Assembly (NCBI GenBank): GCA_009782615.1
Contig: WRIS01000006.1
Coordinates: 1 to 64,000 of the forward strand
Direction of reading: 5' to 3'
Origin: Eggerthellaceae bacterium
GTDB lineage: Bacteria; Actinomycetota; Coriobacteriia; Coriobacteriales; Eggerthellaceae
Length of the DNA: 64,000 nucleotides
Made by a program: the position numbers and the translations under genes. Shown here in pieces: positions 40,370 to 48,895 of the stretch (position 1 is its first letter; each line of letters begins with the position of its first letter). The notes below the pieces were generated by a model. The model was not told the origin of the DNA. It was given only the letters and a program-made list of their open reading frames with translations, and did not search any database.

Positions 40370-41560
40370 ATGTCTGAGCAATTATCTCAGCAGATAGAAC
40401 AGACAAAGCAAAGCAAACCGTTCATCCAAAAATGCCAGCTTCCCCTGCAAACGGGAAACTTCATTGCCGCTTTCATGGTTTGGGTCATTTTGTCGAGCCT
40501 GCTTCCCTTCATCAGCGAAGACATCGCCTTAACCGAAACTATGCGGGCATGGGTGATTGCCATACCCGTTGTTTTAGGATCTGCCCTGCGCATACCCTTC
40601 GGTTACCTTGCAGGCAAATATGGTGCGCGCATCATTTATATCATCAGTTTCTGCGTGTTGTGCTTCCCCATATTCTTTTTGAGCGAATCATCCACGCCCC
40701 GTGATTTGATAATCGGCGGCGCTTTTTTGGGGGTTGCAGGAGCGGTGTTTTCGATTGGCGTAACTTCCCTGCCGCGCTATTATCCGAAGAATCGCCAAGG
40801 GTTTGTCAACGGTGTTTATGGGTTTGGTAACGTCGGCACCGCCGTAACCACCTTCGGAGCACCCGTTTTGGTGTTGTTGTTCGGCTGGAGCATCACGATA
40901 AAACTCTATCTTATCTTGGTGCTTTGCATGGTTGCCATAAATTTCGTCTTGGGAGATAGGCACGAACAAAAAATCACTACGCCTATTACTACCCAGTTCA
41001 AAGAAATCGGTGGCGACTTTCGGCTGTGGGCATACGCGCTGTTTTACTTCATTACCTTTGGGGCTTTTGTCGCCTTTTCTATCATGATGCCCAGCTTCTT
41101 GAAGGGGCACTTTGCCCTTGACGGCGTGAGCGCGAACTGGGCAACGGGAGTTTTCATCCTCTTAGCAGCAAGTTTGCGCATCGTGGGGGGCTGGCTTGCC
41201 GACCGAGGCAATCCGCATCGCTTGTTAGTTGTTGTCTTTGCGGGGATGGGCGTTGCTGCGGTAATACTTGCCACCTTACCCGCACTTCCGCTTTTCTTGG
41301 GCTCCCTTTATGTGGTCAGCGTCTTTTGTGGACTAGGTAACGGCATCGTATTCAAACTGGTACCTACCACCTTCCCCAACCAAGTCGGCACCGCAAACGG
41401 CTTTGTCGCTATGGTTGGGGGCTTCGGAGGCTTCTTTCCGCCCTTGGTGCTTTCTGCGCTTCTTGCCGCAACAAATTCATACACGCCTGGATTTATGCTA
41501 TACGTGGTCTTTATCGGAGCCTGCCTTGTCGCAAACTTCATTTTGATGAAAAAACAATAA
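40370..41560 (+). CDS. narK: NarK-type nitrate/nitrite transporter (MFS)
   Basis: NarK-family carriers import nitrate, often with proton symport or in exchange for nitrite. The protein has 396 residues and about 12 membrane helices. The nitrate-porter signatures are present: RIPFGYLAGKYGAR after helix 2, and a Gly-rich helix GFVAMVGGFGGFFPP in the second half with GNGIVFKLVPTTFP before it. AGGAG lies five bases before the ATG. It is the first plus-strand gene of the nitrate block, 160 bases before napG, with its own candidate regulatory repeats and possibly co-expressed with nap. Direction of transport cannot be settled from sequence. Confidence 0.93.
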   Translation: MSEQLSQQIEQTKQSKPFIQKCQLPLQTGNFIAAFMVWVILSSLLPFISEDIALTETMRAWVIAIPVVLGSALRIPFGYLAGKYGARIIYIISFCVLCFPIFFLSESSTPRDLIIGGAFLGVAGAVFSIGVTSLPRYYPKNRQGFVNGVYGFGNVGTAVTTFGAPVLVLLFGWSITIKLYLILVLCMVAINFVLGDRHEQKITTPITTQFKEIGGDFRLWAYALFYFITFGAFVAFSIMMPSFLKGHFALDGVSANWATGVFILLAASLRIVGGWLADRGNPHRLLVVVFAGMGVAAVILATLPALPLFLGSLYVVSVFCGLGNGIVFKLVPTTFPNQVGTANGFVAMVGGFGGFFPPLVLSALLAATNSYTPGFMLYVVFIGACLVANFILMKKQ

Positions 41561-41591
41561 GCCCAGCAAGAAGCCGCCTTGTTCGTAAAAC

Positions 41592-41629
41592 TAGGGAAAT
41601 ACCCTTAGGGAATAAGGGGATTACCCTGA
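41592..41629 (+). promoter_or_regulatory. Two tandem AGGG-N5-CCCT palindromes before napG
   Basis: AGGGAAATACCCTTA (41,593-41,607) and AGGGGATTACCCTGA (41,615-41,629) are 12 of 15 identical and 22 bp apart, two helical turns. Each contains an AGGG-N5-CCCT dyad. They lie 92-128 bases before the proposed napG start, a normal place for activator sites. From memory the Staphylococcus NreC regulator uses a similar TAGGG-N4-CCCTA site; this must be checked. Confidence 0.55.
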
Positions 41630-41720
41630 GTTCTTCAAAGCAACTATCCCGATTGGTTAATCATGGCTTTTAGGTGAAGATATTCACTAGGACAAAGGAG
41701 GACTCATAAAGCTTTCCGGC

Positions 41721-42341
41721 TTGATACCATTTCTTGCAGGTGGTGCCGTACTCGCGCAGGGCATTTTCTTTGCCGCGAGAGGTTCTGAAAACCTGATACG
41801 ACCTCCTGGAGCACACGACGAAAAAGACTTCCTTTCGCGTTGTATTAGATGCGGTCGTTGCATTCAGGCCTGTCCTTACGTGTGCTTAAAAGCCGCAAAC
41901 GATGCCTCGGGCAAAGCAGCAGGCACTCCCATTCTTGACGTGCGCGAACAAGCGTGTCGCCTCTGCGAAGATTTCCCCTGCGTAAATGCCTGTCCAACCG
42001 ATGCTCTTCGTGACATCGAAAAACGCACCGATGTCGATATGGGGCTTGCTGTAATCAACACCGAAACCTGCATCGCCATGCACGGAATGCGCTGTGAGGT
42101 GTGTTATCGCGTCTGTCCTTTGATTGATAAAGCAATCACTATTGACTACCGCCTTCGCGAGGGCGATTCAATCCATTCGATTTTCGCTCCCATAATTGAC
42201 GAAGAAGCCTGCGTTGGGTGCGGGCTTTGCGTTGAACGCTGCGTGGTAAGCGAACCTGAAGTTCCTATCAAAATCGTAAGAGACCGCGCACAAGCAATTG
42301 AGGAAACAAAACGACAACAATCTGGCGAAAACGCCGATTAA
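41721..42341 (+). CDS. napG: NapG-type ferredoxin with four [4Fe-4S] sites, start uncertain
   Basis: NapG with NapH passes electrons from quinol towards the nitrate reductase. Four cluster motifs are visible: CIRCGRCIQACP, CRLCEDFPCVNACP, CIAMHGMRCEVCYRVCP and CVGCGLCVERC. The RPPGAHDEKDF before the first is typical of NapG/MauM proteins. A hydrophobic segment lies at the N-terminus, but the usual RR Tat motif is missing. No ATG or GTG is available in frame after the upstream stop at 41,688. AAAGGAGG at 41,694-41,701 points to an ATA at 41,706, while the first conventional start is the TTG at 41,721, 19 bases from that site. I list the TTG frame but think 41,706 is better placed. A base error or frameshift is also possible. 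Confidence 0.88.
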   Translation: MIPFLAGGAVLAQGIFFAARGSENLIRPPGAHDEKDFLSRCIRCGRCIQACPYVCLKAANDASGKAAGTPILDVREQACRLCEDFPCVNACPTDALRDIEKRTDVDMGLAVINTETCIAMHGMRCEVCYRVCPLIDKAITIDYRLREGDSIHSIFAPIIDEEACVGCGLCVERCVVSEPEVPIKIVRDRAQAIEETKRQQSGENAD

Positions 42342-42350
42342 ATAGTGGCC

Positions 42351-42378
42351 AAACCGCAGAAATACGGGTCTGCGGTTT
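42351..42378 (+). promoter_or_regulatory. Intercistronic hairpin between napG and napA
   Basis: AAACCGCAGA and TCTGCGGTTT form a perfect 10-bp stem around an 8-base loop, with no T-run. In an operon such a stem may protect the upstream mRNA or tune the napG:napA ratio. Confidence 0.55.
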
Positions 42379-42413
42379 AACTAATAGGCGAGGAAAAGGA
42401 AGGGAAACAAAGC

Positions 42414-45068
42414 ATGGTAAAAACAGTATTGAAAGACGTGACCAGAAGGGATTTCGTCAAAGCTACGGCCGTTGCGTTTGCAACAGCTGCAGCTGCGGGA
42501 AGCCTTTCAACAATGGTCTCCTGTACGCAGGATGGTACTTCGGGAGGAACCGGAGTAAGTAAGACCTTCACATCAGTTTGTCGCTTCTGCGGTTGCGGTT
42601 GCGGCGTGTTGTGTGAAGTTGCAAATGGCCGCCTTATCTCAGTCACTGGTGACCCTGACAACCAGTCCAACAAGGGTCTTAACTGCGTGAAGGGTTACTA
42701 TCTCGCGAAAGTACTCTATGGCGAAGATCGCCTGACGAAACCCCTTATTCGCGACGAAGCAGCAACCAAGGGTTCAGGCACGGGTCTGCGCGAAGCAAGC
42801 TGGGAAGAAGCACTCGACTTAGTTGCCGAAAAACTGAAAGCAACCTGGAAAGAAGACAAGTCACGCCTCGCCTTCTGGGCAAGCGGACAACAGCCCATCG
42901 TTGAGGGCTATCTCTTGTCGAAGTTCTGGAAAGCTGGTTTGCTTTCCAACAACATCGACCCGAATGCACGTCTGTGTATGGCAAGCGCCGTTGTTGCCTT
43001 CATGAACGTATTCCAGACCGATGAACCTGCTGGCTGCTACGAGGATCTCGATCACGCCGACGTATTCATCACCTGGGGTGCCAACATGGCAGAAGCACAT
43101 CCGATGTTGTACTCACGCTTGACCGCACGCAAGCTCAACGATGCGAAAGTTAAGCACTTTGATTTAGGAACAATCAAGACCCGTACCTCGGCAAGCGCCG
43201 ACAAAGTTTTGCTCTTCAAGCCTGGAACAGACAACGCTATTGCAAACTGTATCGCGAACTATCTCGTAAGCGAAGAAAAGTACGATGCTCCGTTTGTTGC
43301 AGCTCATTGCCAGTTCAAGGCAGGTACCGAAGATTTGGGCAATGCTTATGAGGACGGCTGGGACGGCACCGACAAGCTCCAAGAAGCAACGGGCAACAAC
43401 GGTGTTTGGAACATCGAATTTTCAGAGTATGCTGAAATGCTCAGCAAGTACACCTTTGAATATACCGCAGAACTTTCGGGCTGTTCAGTAGCAGACCTGA
43501 AACAACTCGCTGAAGTATTCGCTGACCCCAACGCAAAGGTTATGTCGCTTTGGACCATGGGTGTAAACCAGCACAATCGTGGTACTTGGATGAACCACAA
43601 CATTTATAATATCCATCTTTTGAGCGGCAAGATTGCCCAGCCTGGCTGCGGCCCCTTCTCGCTCACTGGTCAACCGACCGCGTGCGGTACGGCTCGTGAA
43701 GTAGGATGCTTCGCACACCGCCTCCCTGCTGACCTCGTTGTGAACAATCCGCAACATCGCCGCTACACCGAAGTTCTTTGGAATCTCCCCGAGGGCTATC
43801 TCGGCACGGGCGATGACAACCCTGGAATCAGCAAACCTGGTAAGCACACCATCAAAATCTTTAGGGATTTGTCAAATGGTGACATTGACTTTTTGTGGTC
43901 AGCCCACAACAACTGGGCAGGCTCACTGCCGAACCTCACCCGTTTCTTGGGTCGCAACACCACCAAGACAGGAATCTTCGATGCATTTATCGTGGTAAAC
44001 GAAGTTTATCCGACCCTTTCCACCGACTATGCCGACGTAGTATTACCGGCAGCCATGTGGATTGAGCGCGAAGGTCAGTTCGGTAACGCCGAGCGTCGTA
44101 CCGCTGTCTTTGAAAAAGCCGTTGACCCTCCAGGAGACGCAAAGTGGGACGCTTGGATTATGCTCCAAGTCGCTCAGCGCGTTCTTGAAGGCGAAACAAT
44201 CGGCACGGAGGATTCGTTCGACCTTTTGTTCGGCAATATTTGGGATAAAGAAGCAGGCGACTTCATCAGCGACGATCAGCGCGAAATCAGCAAGATCGTT
44301 TGGGAAGAGTATCGTACCTTCACCAATCCTGACATGGTCAAAGCTGCTGACGACATCAACAACGACGTGGGAGATAAGTTTGGTGTAACGGCTGATGACG
44401 GCACCTACACCCCCTCTAAGCTCAAGATGTTCGCCAAGCAAATGGCGCCTTACGATGAATACCTCGACAACCATGGTCTTACCTGGCCAGTACGCGAAGT
44501 TGACGGCAAGTGGCTTTCAACCAAGTGGCGTTTTGCCGCAGGTAAGCAAGCTGATGGCTATGATGAAGTGGGTATCACAAAGTACGGTCAAAAAGATGCT
44601 GATGGCAAACTGATTTCAAAGCCTGGCGACATCGACTTGTACAAGACCGCGAAATTCAAGGCATCGGTTGTTTTCCGTCCCTACGAGCCACCAGCGGAAG
44701 AGCCCGACGCTCAATATCCGTTCTGGTTCTGCACTGGTCGTTTGCTTGAGCATTGGCACACCGCTTCCATGACTGGCGTCATTCCAGAACTCACGCGTGC
44801 GTTGCCTGCAGCATTGCTCGATATGCATCCCGACGATTGCGCGAAGCTTGGTATTGCTGATGGCGACATGGTTAAAGTGAAGTCACGGCACGGAGAATTT
44901 GAGATCAAAGTTTCCACTGCTGGTCGTACCGAGCCTGCTCCTGGCGTCGTATTCGCACCCTTCTTTGACATGAACTCTTTGATTAACCTTGCGGTTCACG
45001 ATTATTATGACCCGTTGTCAAAAGAGCCTGACTATAAGAAGACCTGCGTTTCGATTGAGAAGATTTAG
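42414..45068 (+). CDS. napA: Periplasmic-type nitrate reductase catalytic subunit, probable Tat lipoprotein
   Basis: NapA reduces nitrate to nitrite at a molybdo-bis(pyranopterin) centre. A Tat signal (VTRRDFVK, residues 9-16) and hydrophobic stretch end at MVSC37, a plausible lipobox that would tether the enzyme to the membrane. The [4Fe-4S] ligands are Cys56, Cys59, Cys63 and Cys91. Cys188 in ARLCMASAV matches the molybdenum ligand of NapA, and the following DEPAGCYEDLDHADVFITWG is NapA-like. At 884 residues it is slightly longer than the Gram-negative enzyme, with an insert near 600-690. The C-terminal cofactor-binding domain (HWHTASMTG, PDDCAKLGIADGDMVKVKS) is complete. Other DMSO-reductase-family substrates cannot be excluded, but napD, napG and napH beside it support nitrate. 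Confidence 0.93.
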   Translation: MVKTVLKDVTRRDFVKATAVAFATAAAAGSLSTMVSCTQDGTSGGTGVSKTFTSVCRFCGCGCGVLCEVANGRLISVTGDPDNQSNKGLNCVKGYYLAKVLYGEDRLTKPLIRDEAATKGSGTGLREASWEEALDLVAEKLKATWKEDKSRLAFWASGQQPIVEGYLLSKFWKAGLLSNNIDPNARLCMASAVVAFMNVFQTDEPAGCYEDLDHADVFITWGANMAEAHPMLYSRLTARKLNDAKVKHFDLGTIKTRTSASADKVLLFKPGTDNAIANCIANYLVSEEKYDAPFVAAHCQFKAGTEDLGNAYEDGWDGTDKLQEATGNNGVWNIEFSEYAEMLSKYTFEYTAELSGCSVADLKQLAEVFADPNAKVMSLWTMGVNQHNRGTWMNHNIYNIHLLSGKIAQPGCGPFSLTGQPTACGTAREVGCFAHRLPADLVVNNPQHRRYTEVLWNLPEGYLGTGDDNPGISKPGKHTIKIFRDLSNGDIDFLWSAHNNWAGSLPNLTRFLGRNTTKTGIFDAFIVVNEVYPTLSTDYADVVLPAAMWIEREGQFGNAERRTAVFEKAVDPPGDAKWDAWIMLQVAQRVLEGETIGTEDSFDLLFGNIWDKEAGDFISDDQREISKIVWEEYRTFTNPDMVKAADDINNDVGDKFGVTADDGTYTPSKLKMFAKQMAPYDEYLDNHGLTWPVREVDGKWLSTKWRFAAGKQADGYDEVGITKYGQKDADGKLISKPGDIDLYKTAKFKASVVFRPYEPPAEEPDAQYPFWFCTGRLLEHWHTASMTGVIPELTRALPAALLDMHPDDCAKLGIADGDMVKVKSRHGEFEIKVSTAGRTEPAPGVVFAPFFDMNSLINLAVHDYYDPLSKEPDYKKTCVSIEKI

Positions 45069-45080
45069 GGGGAGTTCGCT

Positions 45081-45398
45081 ATGAAAAACAAACTCATTAC
45101 ACTTCTTGCAGTTTTCGTATTCGCATTTTCTTTTGTCGCGCTGGTAGGCTGCACCACAGAAGCAGAAGTCACTGGCATGCCGCCGCTGGCTCCTGCAGAC
45201 CACAACGACGGTCGTTTCGATCAAGGTGCCGTAATGTGCTACAGCTGTCATGGAAATGGTCCTAATGGTAATCCCAACGATGCCGAAGCGCGTATGCTTC
45301 CTGAGGATCACTACGTAGATGCAAGCTACGACAGCAAGGAAATTTTCCCAGCTCGTGCACAATGCAATACGTGTCATTTGCTTACGCCGAGCGAATAG
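45081..45398 (+). CDS. Small diheme cytochrome c lipoprotein (NapB-like role)
   Basis: The protein has 105 residues. A signal peptide ends at LVGC24, a good lipobox, so it should be anchored outside the membrane. Two heme-attachment motifs are present, CYSCH (53-57) and CNTCH (95-99), and His41 and His77 are candidate distal ligands. Position between napA and napD and two hemes indicate that it passes electrons from NapGH to NapA, the job of NapB. It is shorter than classical NapB and lipid-anchored, fitting a cell with no outer membrane. GGGGGAG precedes the ATG. A heme-attachment system must lie elsewhere. Confidence 0.85.
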   Translation: MKNKLITLLAVFVFAFSFVALVGCTTEAEVTGMPPLAPADHNDGRFDQGAVMCYSCHGNGPNGNPNDAEARMLPEDHYVDASYDSKEIFPARAQCNTCHLLTPSE

Positions 45399-45409
45399 TT
45401 CTACCAAAT

Positions 45410-45450
45410 AGACAGGCGATTTGCTCGCTGTGCGCGCAGGTCGCCTGTCT
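45410..45450 (+). promoter_or_regulatory. Intercistronic hairpin before napD
   Basis: AGACAGGCGA and TCGCCTGTCT make a perfect 10-bp stem around 21 bases that can fold further (GCGC pairs). It follows the cytochrome stop by about ten bases and has no T-run, so partial termination or mRNA stabilisation are both possible. Confidence 0.55.
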
Positions 45451-45483
45451 GAAACGAAGAATTGCTAAAAGGAGAAGAGTCTC

Positions 45484-45741
45484 ATGGTTATATCAAGCCT
45501 TATTGTTGAAACGTTTCCCGGTCACACTGATGACGTGGCGAAACAGCTTGAGGACATACAAGAAGTTGAAGTTCATGGAACCAAGGATCATCAGGTTATC
45601 GTCACTATTGAAACCGAGACCCTTGATGAATCTCACAGCATCGCAAATTCCTTTATCGGAATCGATGGTGTTGGCGGCGTAAACCTTGTTTATGCCAACT
45701 TCGAAGACGACCCCTCTCTTCAAAAGGCCGCTGCTCGATGA
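45484..45741 (+). CDS. napD: NapD-type Tat proofreading chaperone
   Basis: NapD binds the Tat signal of NapA and holds back export until the cofactor is in place. The 85-residue protein opens with VISSLIVETFPGHTDDVAKQ and has the ferredoxin-like fold pattern of the family, ending with the GVGGVNLVYANFED strand. AAGGAG lies nine bases before the ATG. Its stop overlaps the napH start by four bases (ATGA). Confidence 0.9.
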   Translation: MVISSLIVETFPGHTDDVAKQLEDIQEVEVHGTKDHQVIVTIETETLDESHSIANSFIGIDGVGGVNLVYANFEDDPSLQKAAAR

Positions 45742-46679
45742 GCGCTCGCTCCACAGATTCGGTTCGTTCAAACCCTCCGAAACCATCTCGCCAGCGGTGG
45801 TTGATAGCCCGTCGGTGCGTACAGATTTCCTCCCTTGTTCTGTTCGTGCTTCCGATGTTGTTGGCAGGATGGACTCTCCTTGGGGGTACTGCCGGAGGGG
45901 TCAACCCTCTTACCACTCCGGCCGTACTCCCCTTCTTTGGAAGTCTTTCTTCCTCATCGGTGTTCGGTCTTGACATCCTTGACCCCTTTGCAATTCTGCA
46001 AATCATCGTTGCTTCAAAGACTTTTGCCCTCGATTGGTTGCTTTTTTCACTGCCCGTTTTAGTTTTTTACGGGCTTATCAAGGGACGGGTGTTCTGCGGA
46101 TGGGTCTGCCCCGTCAATTTTTTGCTTGAAGGGGTCGATTTCTTACGCCGTAAATTGAACATCAAAGTAGCCGAACGGGTTGTGCCCCGTCGCGCGAAAA
46201 TCTATATCGCCTTAGGTGTGTTAGTGGTTTCTGCCATCATCAGCATCCCCGTTTTTGAGATGTTTTCACCCATCAGCGCCATCAACAAAGGTATCGTTTT
46301 TGGTTCAACGGCTGGGCTTGTGGCACTTGTTGCAATCATCCTTATTGAACTTTTCTGGGGTCATCGTGTTTGGTGTCGTTCTCTTTGTCCTTTGGGCGGC
46401 TTTTATCAGGTACTCGGGCGCGTCGGGCTGTTCAGCGTCTATTTCGACGAAGCCACCTGCACGCATTGCAACAGCTGCAAAGAACAATGCCTCGCCGACC
46501 CCGAAATCCTCGAACCTGTTCTTGACGACGGCGCATTAGTGATACGCGCAGGAGACTGCATGTTGTGTGGTGCCTGCATTGATGTATGCCCTGTCGGTTC
46601 TCTTTCCATCAAGCCAGGGTTTGAGCAATTCAAATCTGCTTCGAAACCTTCTTCAGAAGCGCAAGACAAAACTGCCTAA
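45738..46679 (+). CDS. napH: NapH-type membrane ferredoxin (quinol oxidation)
   Basis: NapH is an integral membrane protein that takes electrons from quinol and hands them to NapG. It has 313 residues and about four membrane helices. Two CxxxCP motifs, FCGWVCPVNF and WCRSLCPLGG, lie at the cytoplasmic ends of helices. Two [4Fe-4S] motifs are at the C-terminus (CTHCNSCKEQC; CMLCGACIDVCPVG). It overlaps napD and ends the nap operon. No napC tetraheme gene is present, so NapGH is the likely quinol route. Confidence 0.93.
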   Translation: MSARSTDSVRSNPPKPSRQRWLIARRCVQISSLVLFVLPMLLAGWTLLGGTAGGVNPLTTPAVLPFFGSLSSSSVFGLDILDPFAILQIIVASKTFALDWLLFSLPVLVFYGLIKGRVFCGWVCPVNFLLEGVDFLRRKLNIKVAERVVPRRAKIYIALGVLVVSAIISIPVFEMFSPISAINKGIVFGSTAGLVALVAIILIELFWGHRVWCRSLCPLGGFYQVLGRVGLFSVYFDEATCTHCNSCKEQCLADPEILEPVLDDGALVIRAGDCMLCGACIDVCPVGSLSIKPGFEQFKSASKPSSEAQDKTA

Positions 46680-46768
46680 CAACAGTTTTAAGCTGACTTA
46701 GCTCAGACAAACCAACTTAAAATCAACTAAAAATTCTTTCTTAATTCTTTAGAATTTCTGAGGTCTTC

Positions 46769-47416
46769 TTAGACTTCAAGAAGTTTATGCTCAATCGCAT
46801 ACGCCATCAAATCGGCGCGACACTTAAAGCCCATCTTTCCGTAAATCTTGCTTCGGTGTGCCTCAACGGTTTTTACCGAAAGATACATCTGCTCTGATAT
46901 CTGCTTGTTCGTAAACCCTTTTATCAGCAAGGTAAATATTTCCGATTCACGCTTTGTAAGCAGGCGATGGGGGTTTTCCTCGTCTCCGCTTTCTGCCGCA
47001 AAAAGCTGCTTGGTAAGACTTGCCGCCATCTTCGGATGAATATAGGTTCCACCCTCATAGACCGCATGAATCGCCGAGAGCAATTCTTCAGACGTTGAAG
47101 TCTTGGGAAGATAGCCCGAAGCTCCTAAGCGCAGCGTCTTAAATAAGTATTCGGGTTCAGCAAACATCGTCAAAACGATAATTTTTGTTTCGGGACATTC
47201 CCGCCCGATTTTCTCACACGCAATAAGTCCGCTTTCACCAGGGGGCATCGAAATATCCATCAAGATGATGTCGGGTTTTTCTCGCACGACCGCATCATAA
47301 GCTTGTACCCCATCAGCCGCCTCTACCACCACTGAAAGTTCAGGATCTTGGGTAAGCAGTATCTTTATGCCTGCTCGTATGACCTCGTGGTCATCAGCGA
47401 GTACGAGACGAATCAT
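46769..47416 (-). CDS. NarL/NreC-type response regulator
   Basis: The receiver domain has DDH at residues 8-10, the phosphoacceptor Asp54 in ILMDISMP, and the conserved Thr and Lys further on (IIVLTMF; YLPKTST). The C-terminal LuxR-type helix-turn-helix is LTKRESEIFTLLIKGFTNKQ ... VSVKTVEAHR-like. Its start lies inside the end of the kinase gene (23-base overlap), so the pair is co-translated. It converges on napH, and the TAGGG-type repeats before narK and napG are its likely targets, an inference from context. Confidence 0.93.
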   Translation of the reverse strand: MIRLVLADDHEVIRAGIKILLTQDPELSVVVEAADGVQAYDAVVREKPDIILMDISMPPGESGLIACEKIGRECPETKIIVLTMFAEPEYLFKTLRLGASGYLPKTSTSEELLSAIHAVYEGGTYIHPKMAASLTKQLFAAESGDEENPHRLLTKRESEIFTLLIKGFTNKQISEQMYLSVKTVEAHRSKIYGKMGFKCRADLMAYAIEHKLLEV

Positions 47417-48665
47417 GTATGTCCTCCTCCCGAAGCCCCATAGGAGCCACTAGCATTATTGTTGTTCCGTTGATGCTCGAATCGATTTTTAAGGAAGCGC
47501 CTATCAGATGAGCTCGTTCTTGAATGCCAATAAGCCCACAGCCACTGCCTTTGATGGGCGGGTTTTGTATGTCGAAACCTTTTCCCTTATCGGCAATCGT
47601 TGCATGTATCCAGCCGTCAGAATCCTCAAACGCAACCGCCACCGTGTCGCTTCCCGAATACTTCCCTGCATTCAGAATCGCTTCCTGGCAAATTCGATAC
47701 ACCTGTGTTTCTAAGGTTCTATCAAAGCGCTCGCGCGAAAGCTTCCCTGTAAAGGTAATCTGTATACCGTAGCTCTTCTCGAAAACAAGCGCTTGGGATT
47801 TCAGCGCTGGAATAAGCCCCAAATCGTCAAGGGCTGACGGGCGTAATTCAACCGAAAGGTTGTGAATTTCATCTAAGATTGCGTCAATTTTTCCCTGCGC
47901 TTCCAAAACCAACCTGCGCATATCTTTCGAGATGCGCCGCGCCTGTAAACGCTTCAAAAGAAAGGTGGTCGACACCAATTCTTGCGCAATGCCATCGTGA
48001 AGTTCTCTCGAAATGCGCCGCCGCTCATCTTCTTGAGCCGTGATGATAGAAGAAAGCGCCGAAGGAGAAAGGAAGGTATCCGCGCCAGCATCGGTGCCCG
48101 TGCCTTGTGTTTTGCTGAAATCAACGAAATCATCTGCCACATACATGAAATCAGACGAAATGACGTCTAAATCACAAAGCTTTCCTGCTAAACAATCAAT
48201 CAGGCGATAATAGACTTCCTTTTGCTGGGGCTGCACCGATCGAAACGCACACAAAAGCGCGCCCACGACACGCCCCTGCTTGGTTAAGGGCAAGGCGCAA
48301 AAACTGCGGAGATCCTCGGCAAACACAATGGGATAAGAAGAATATTCGCGGGGGTCGATTTGTCGGTCGATATCGAGAAACATCATGGGCTTGCCCGATT
48401 TAATGACAATGCCGCCAATGCCACGCCCTGGTGGCAACACGATACGCTTATAGCGTTCGTCAGCGGCTCCCGCGCCATAAATCCATTTCAGAGGGGCACC
48501 GATAAAGGCAGTGAGTCCTAAAGAAACGAAATCAAAACCATAGGTGGCATAGGTTTCTTCAACAACTTGTTGATATGCAAGGTTTTCACCCGCCAAATCA
48601 GTTTCAGAAAAGTTCGATGCTCCCACAATGCCATCCTCTTCACAAAAGATGAAGCCTATGCCCAT
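47394..48665 (-). CDS. GAF-domain sensor histidine kinase (NarX/NreB class)
   Basis: A cytoplasmic kinase of 423 residues from the ATG at 48,665, which has AAGGA six bases upstream. Residues ~25-165 form a GAF-like sensory domain (GRGIGGIVIKSGKPMMFLDI, FCALPLTKQGRVVGALLCAF). The HisKA_3 box is RRISRELHDGIAQELV with His223. The ATPase has an N-box (EAILNAGKYSGS), ADKGKGFD and GLIGIQERA. No membrane helix is seen. Cys residues in the GAF region could carry a cofactor, but the clustered Cys of NreB's oxygen-sensing Fe-S PAS domain are not evident. The stimulus (nitrate, oxygen, redox) is unknown. Confidence 0.92.
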   Translation of the reverse strand: MGIGFIFCEEDGIVGASNFSETDLAGENLAYQQVVEETYATYGFDFVSLGLTAFIGAPLKWIYGAGAADERYKRIVLPPGRGIGGIVIKSGKPMMFLDIDRQIDPREYSSYPIVFAEDLRSFCALPLTKQGRVVGALLCAFRSVQPQQKEVYYRLIDCLAGKLCDLDVISSDFMYVADDFVDFSKTQGTGTDAGADTFLSPSALSSIITAQEDERRRISRELHDGIAQELVSTTFLLKRLQARRISKDMRRLVLEAQGKIDAILDEIHNLSVELRPSALDDLGLIPALKSQALVFEKSYGIQITFTGKLSRERFDRTLETQVYRICQEAILNAGKYSGSDTVAVAFEDSDGWIHATIADKGKGFDIQNPPIKGSGCGLIGIQERAHLIGASLKIDSSINGTTIMLVAPMGLREEDIHDSSRTR

Positions 48666-48895
48666 ACAGCTTCCTTTTCCTATTATCTCATATCTCACCT
48701 CCTATATTATGAAGAAATACCCACTCTATGCAGTACAAGCGAACAATTCCTTCCCCGAAAAAAGAAATAAGACAGGAATTATTGCGTATTTAGGCACCTG
48801 ATTTACCAAATACATTTCAACGCGCTTCGTGCTGTGATATTCTGAACATGAATAGGTGGAAATCCTAGAATATTCAATTCATGGAAGGGGCTTCA

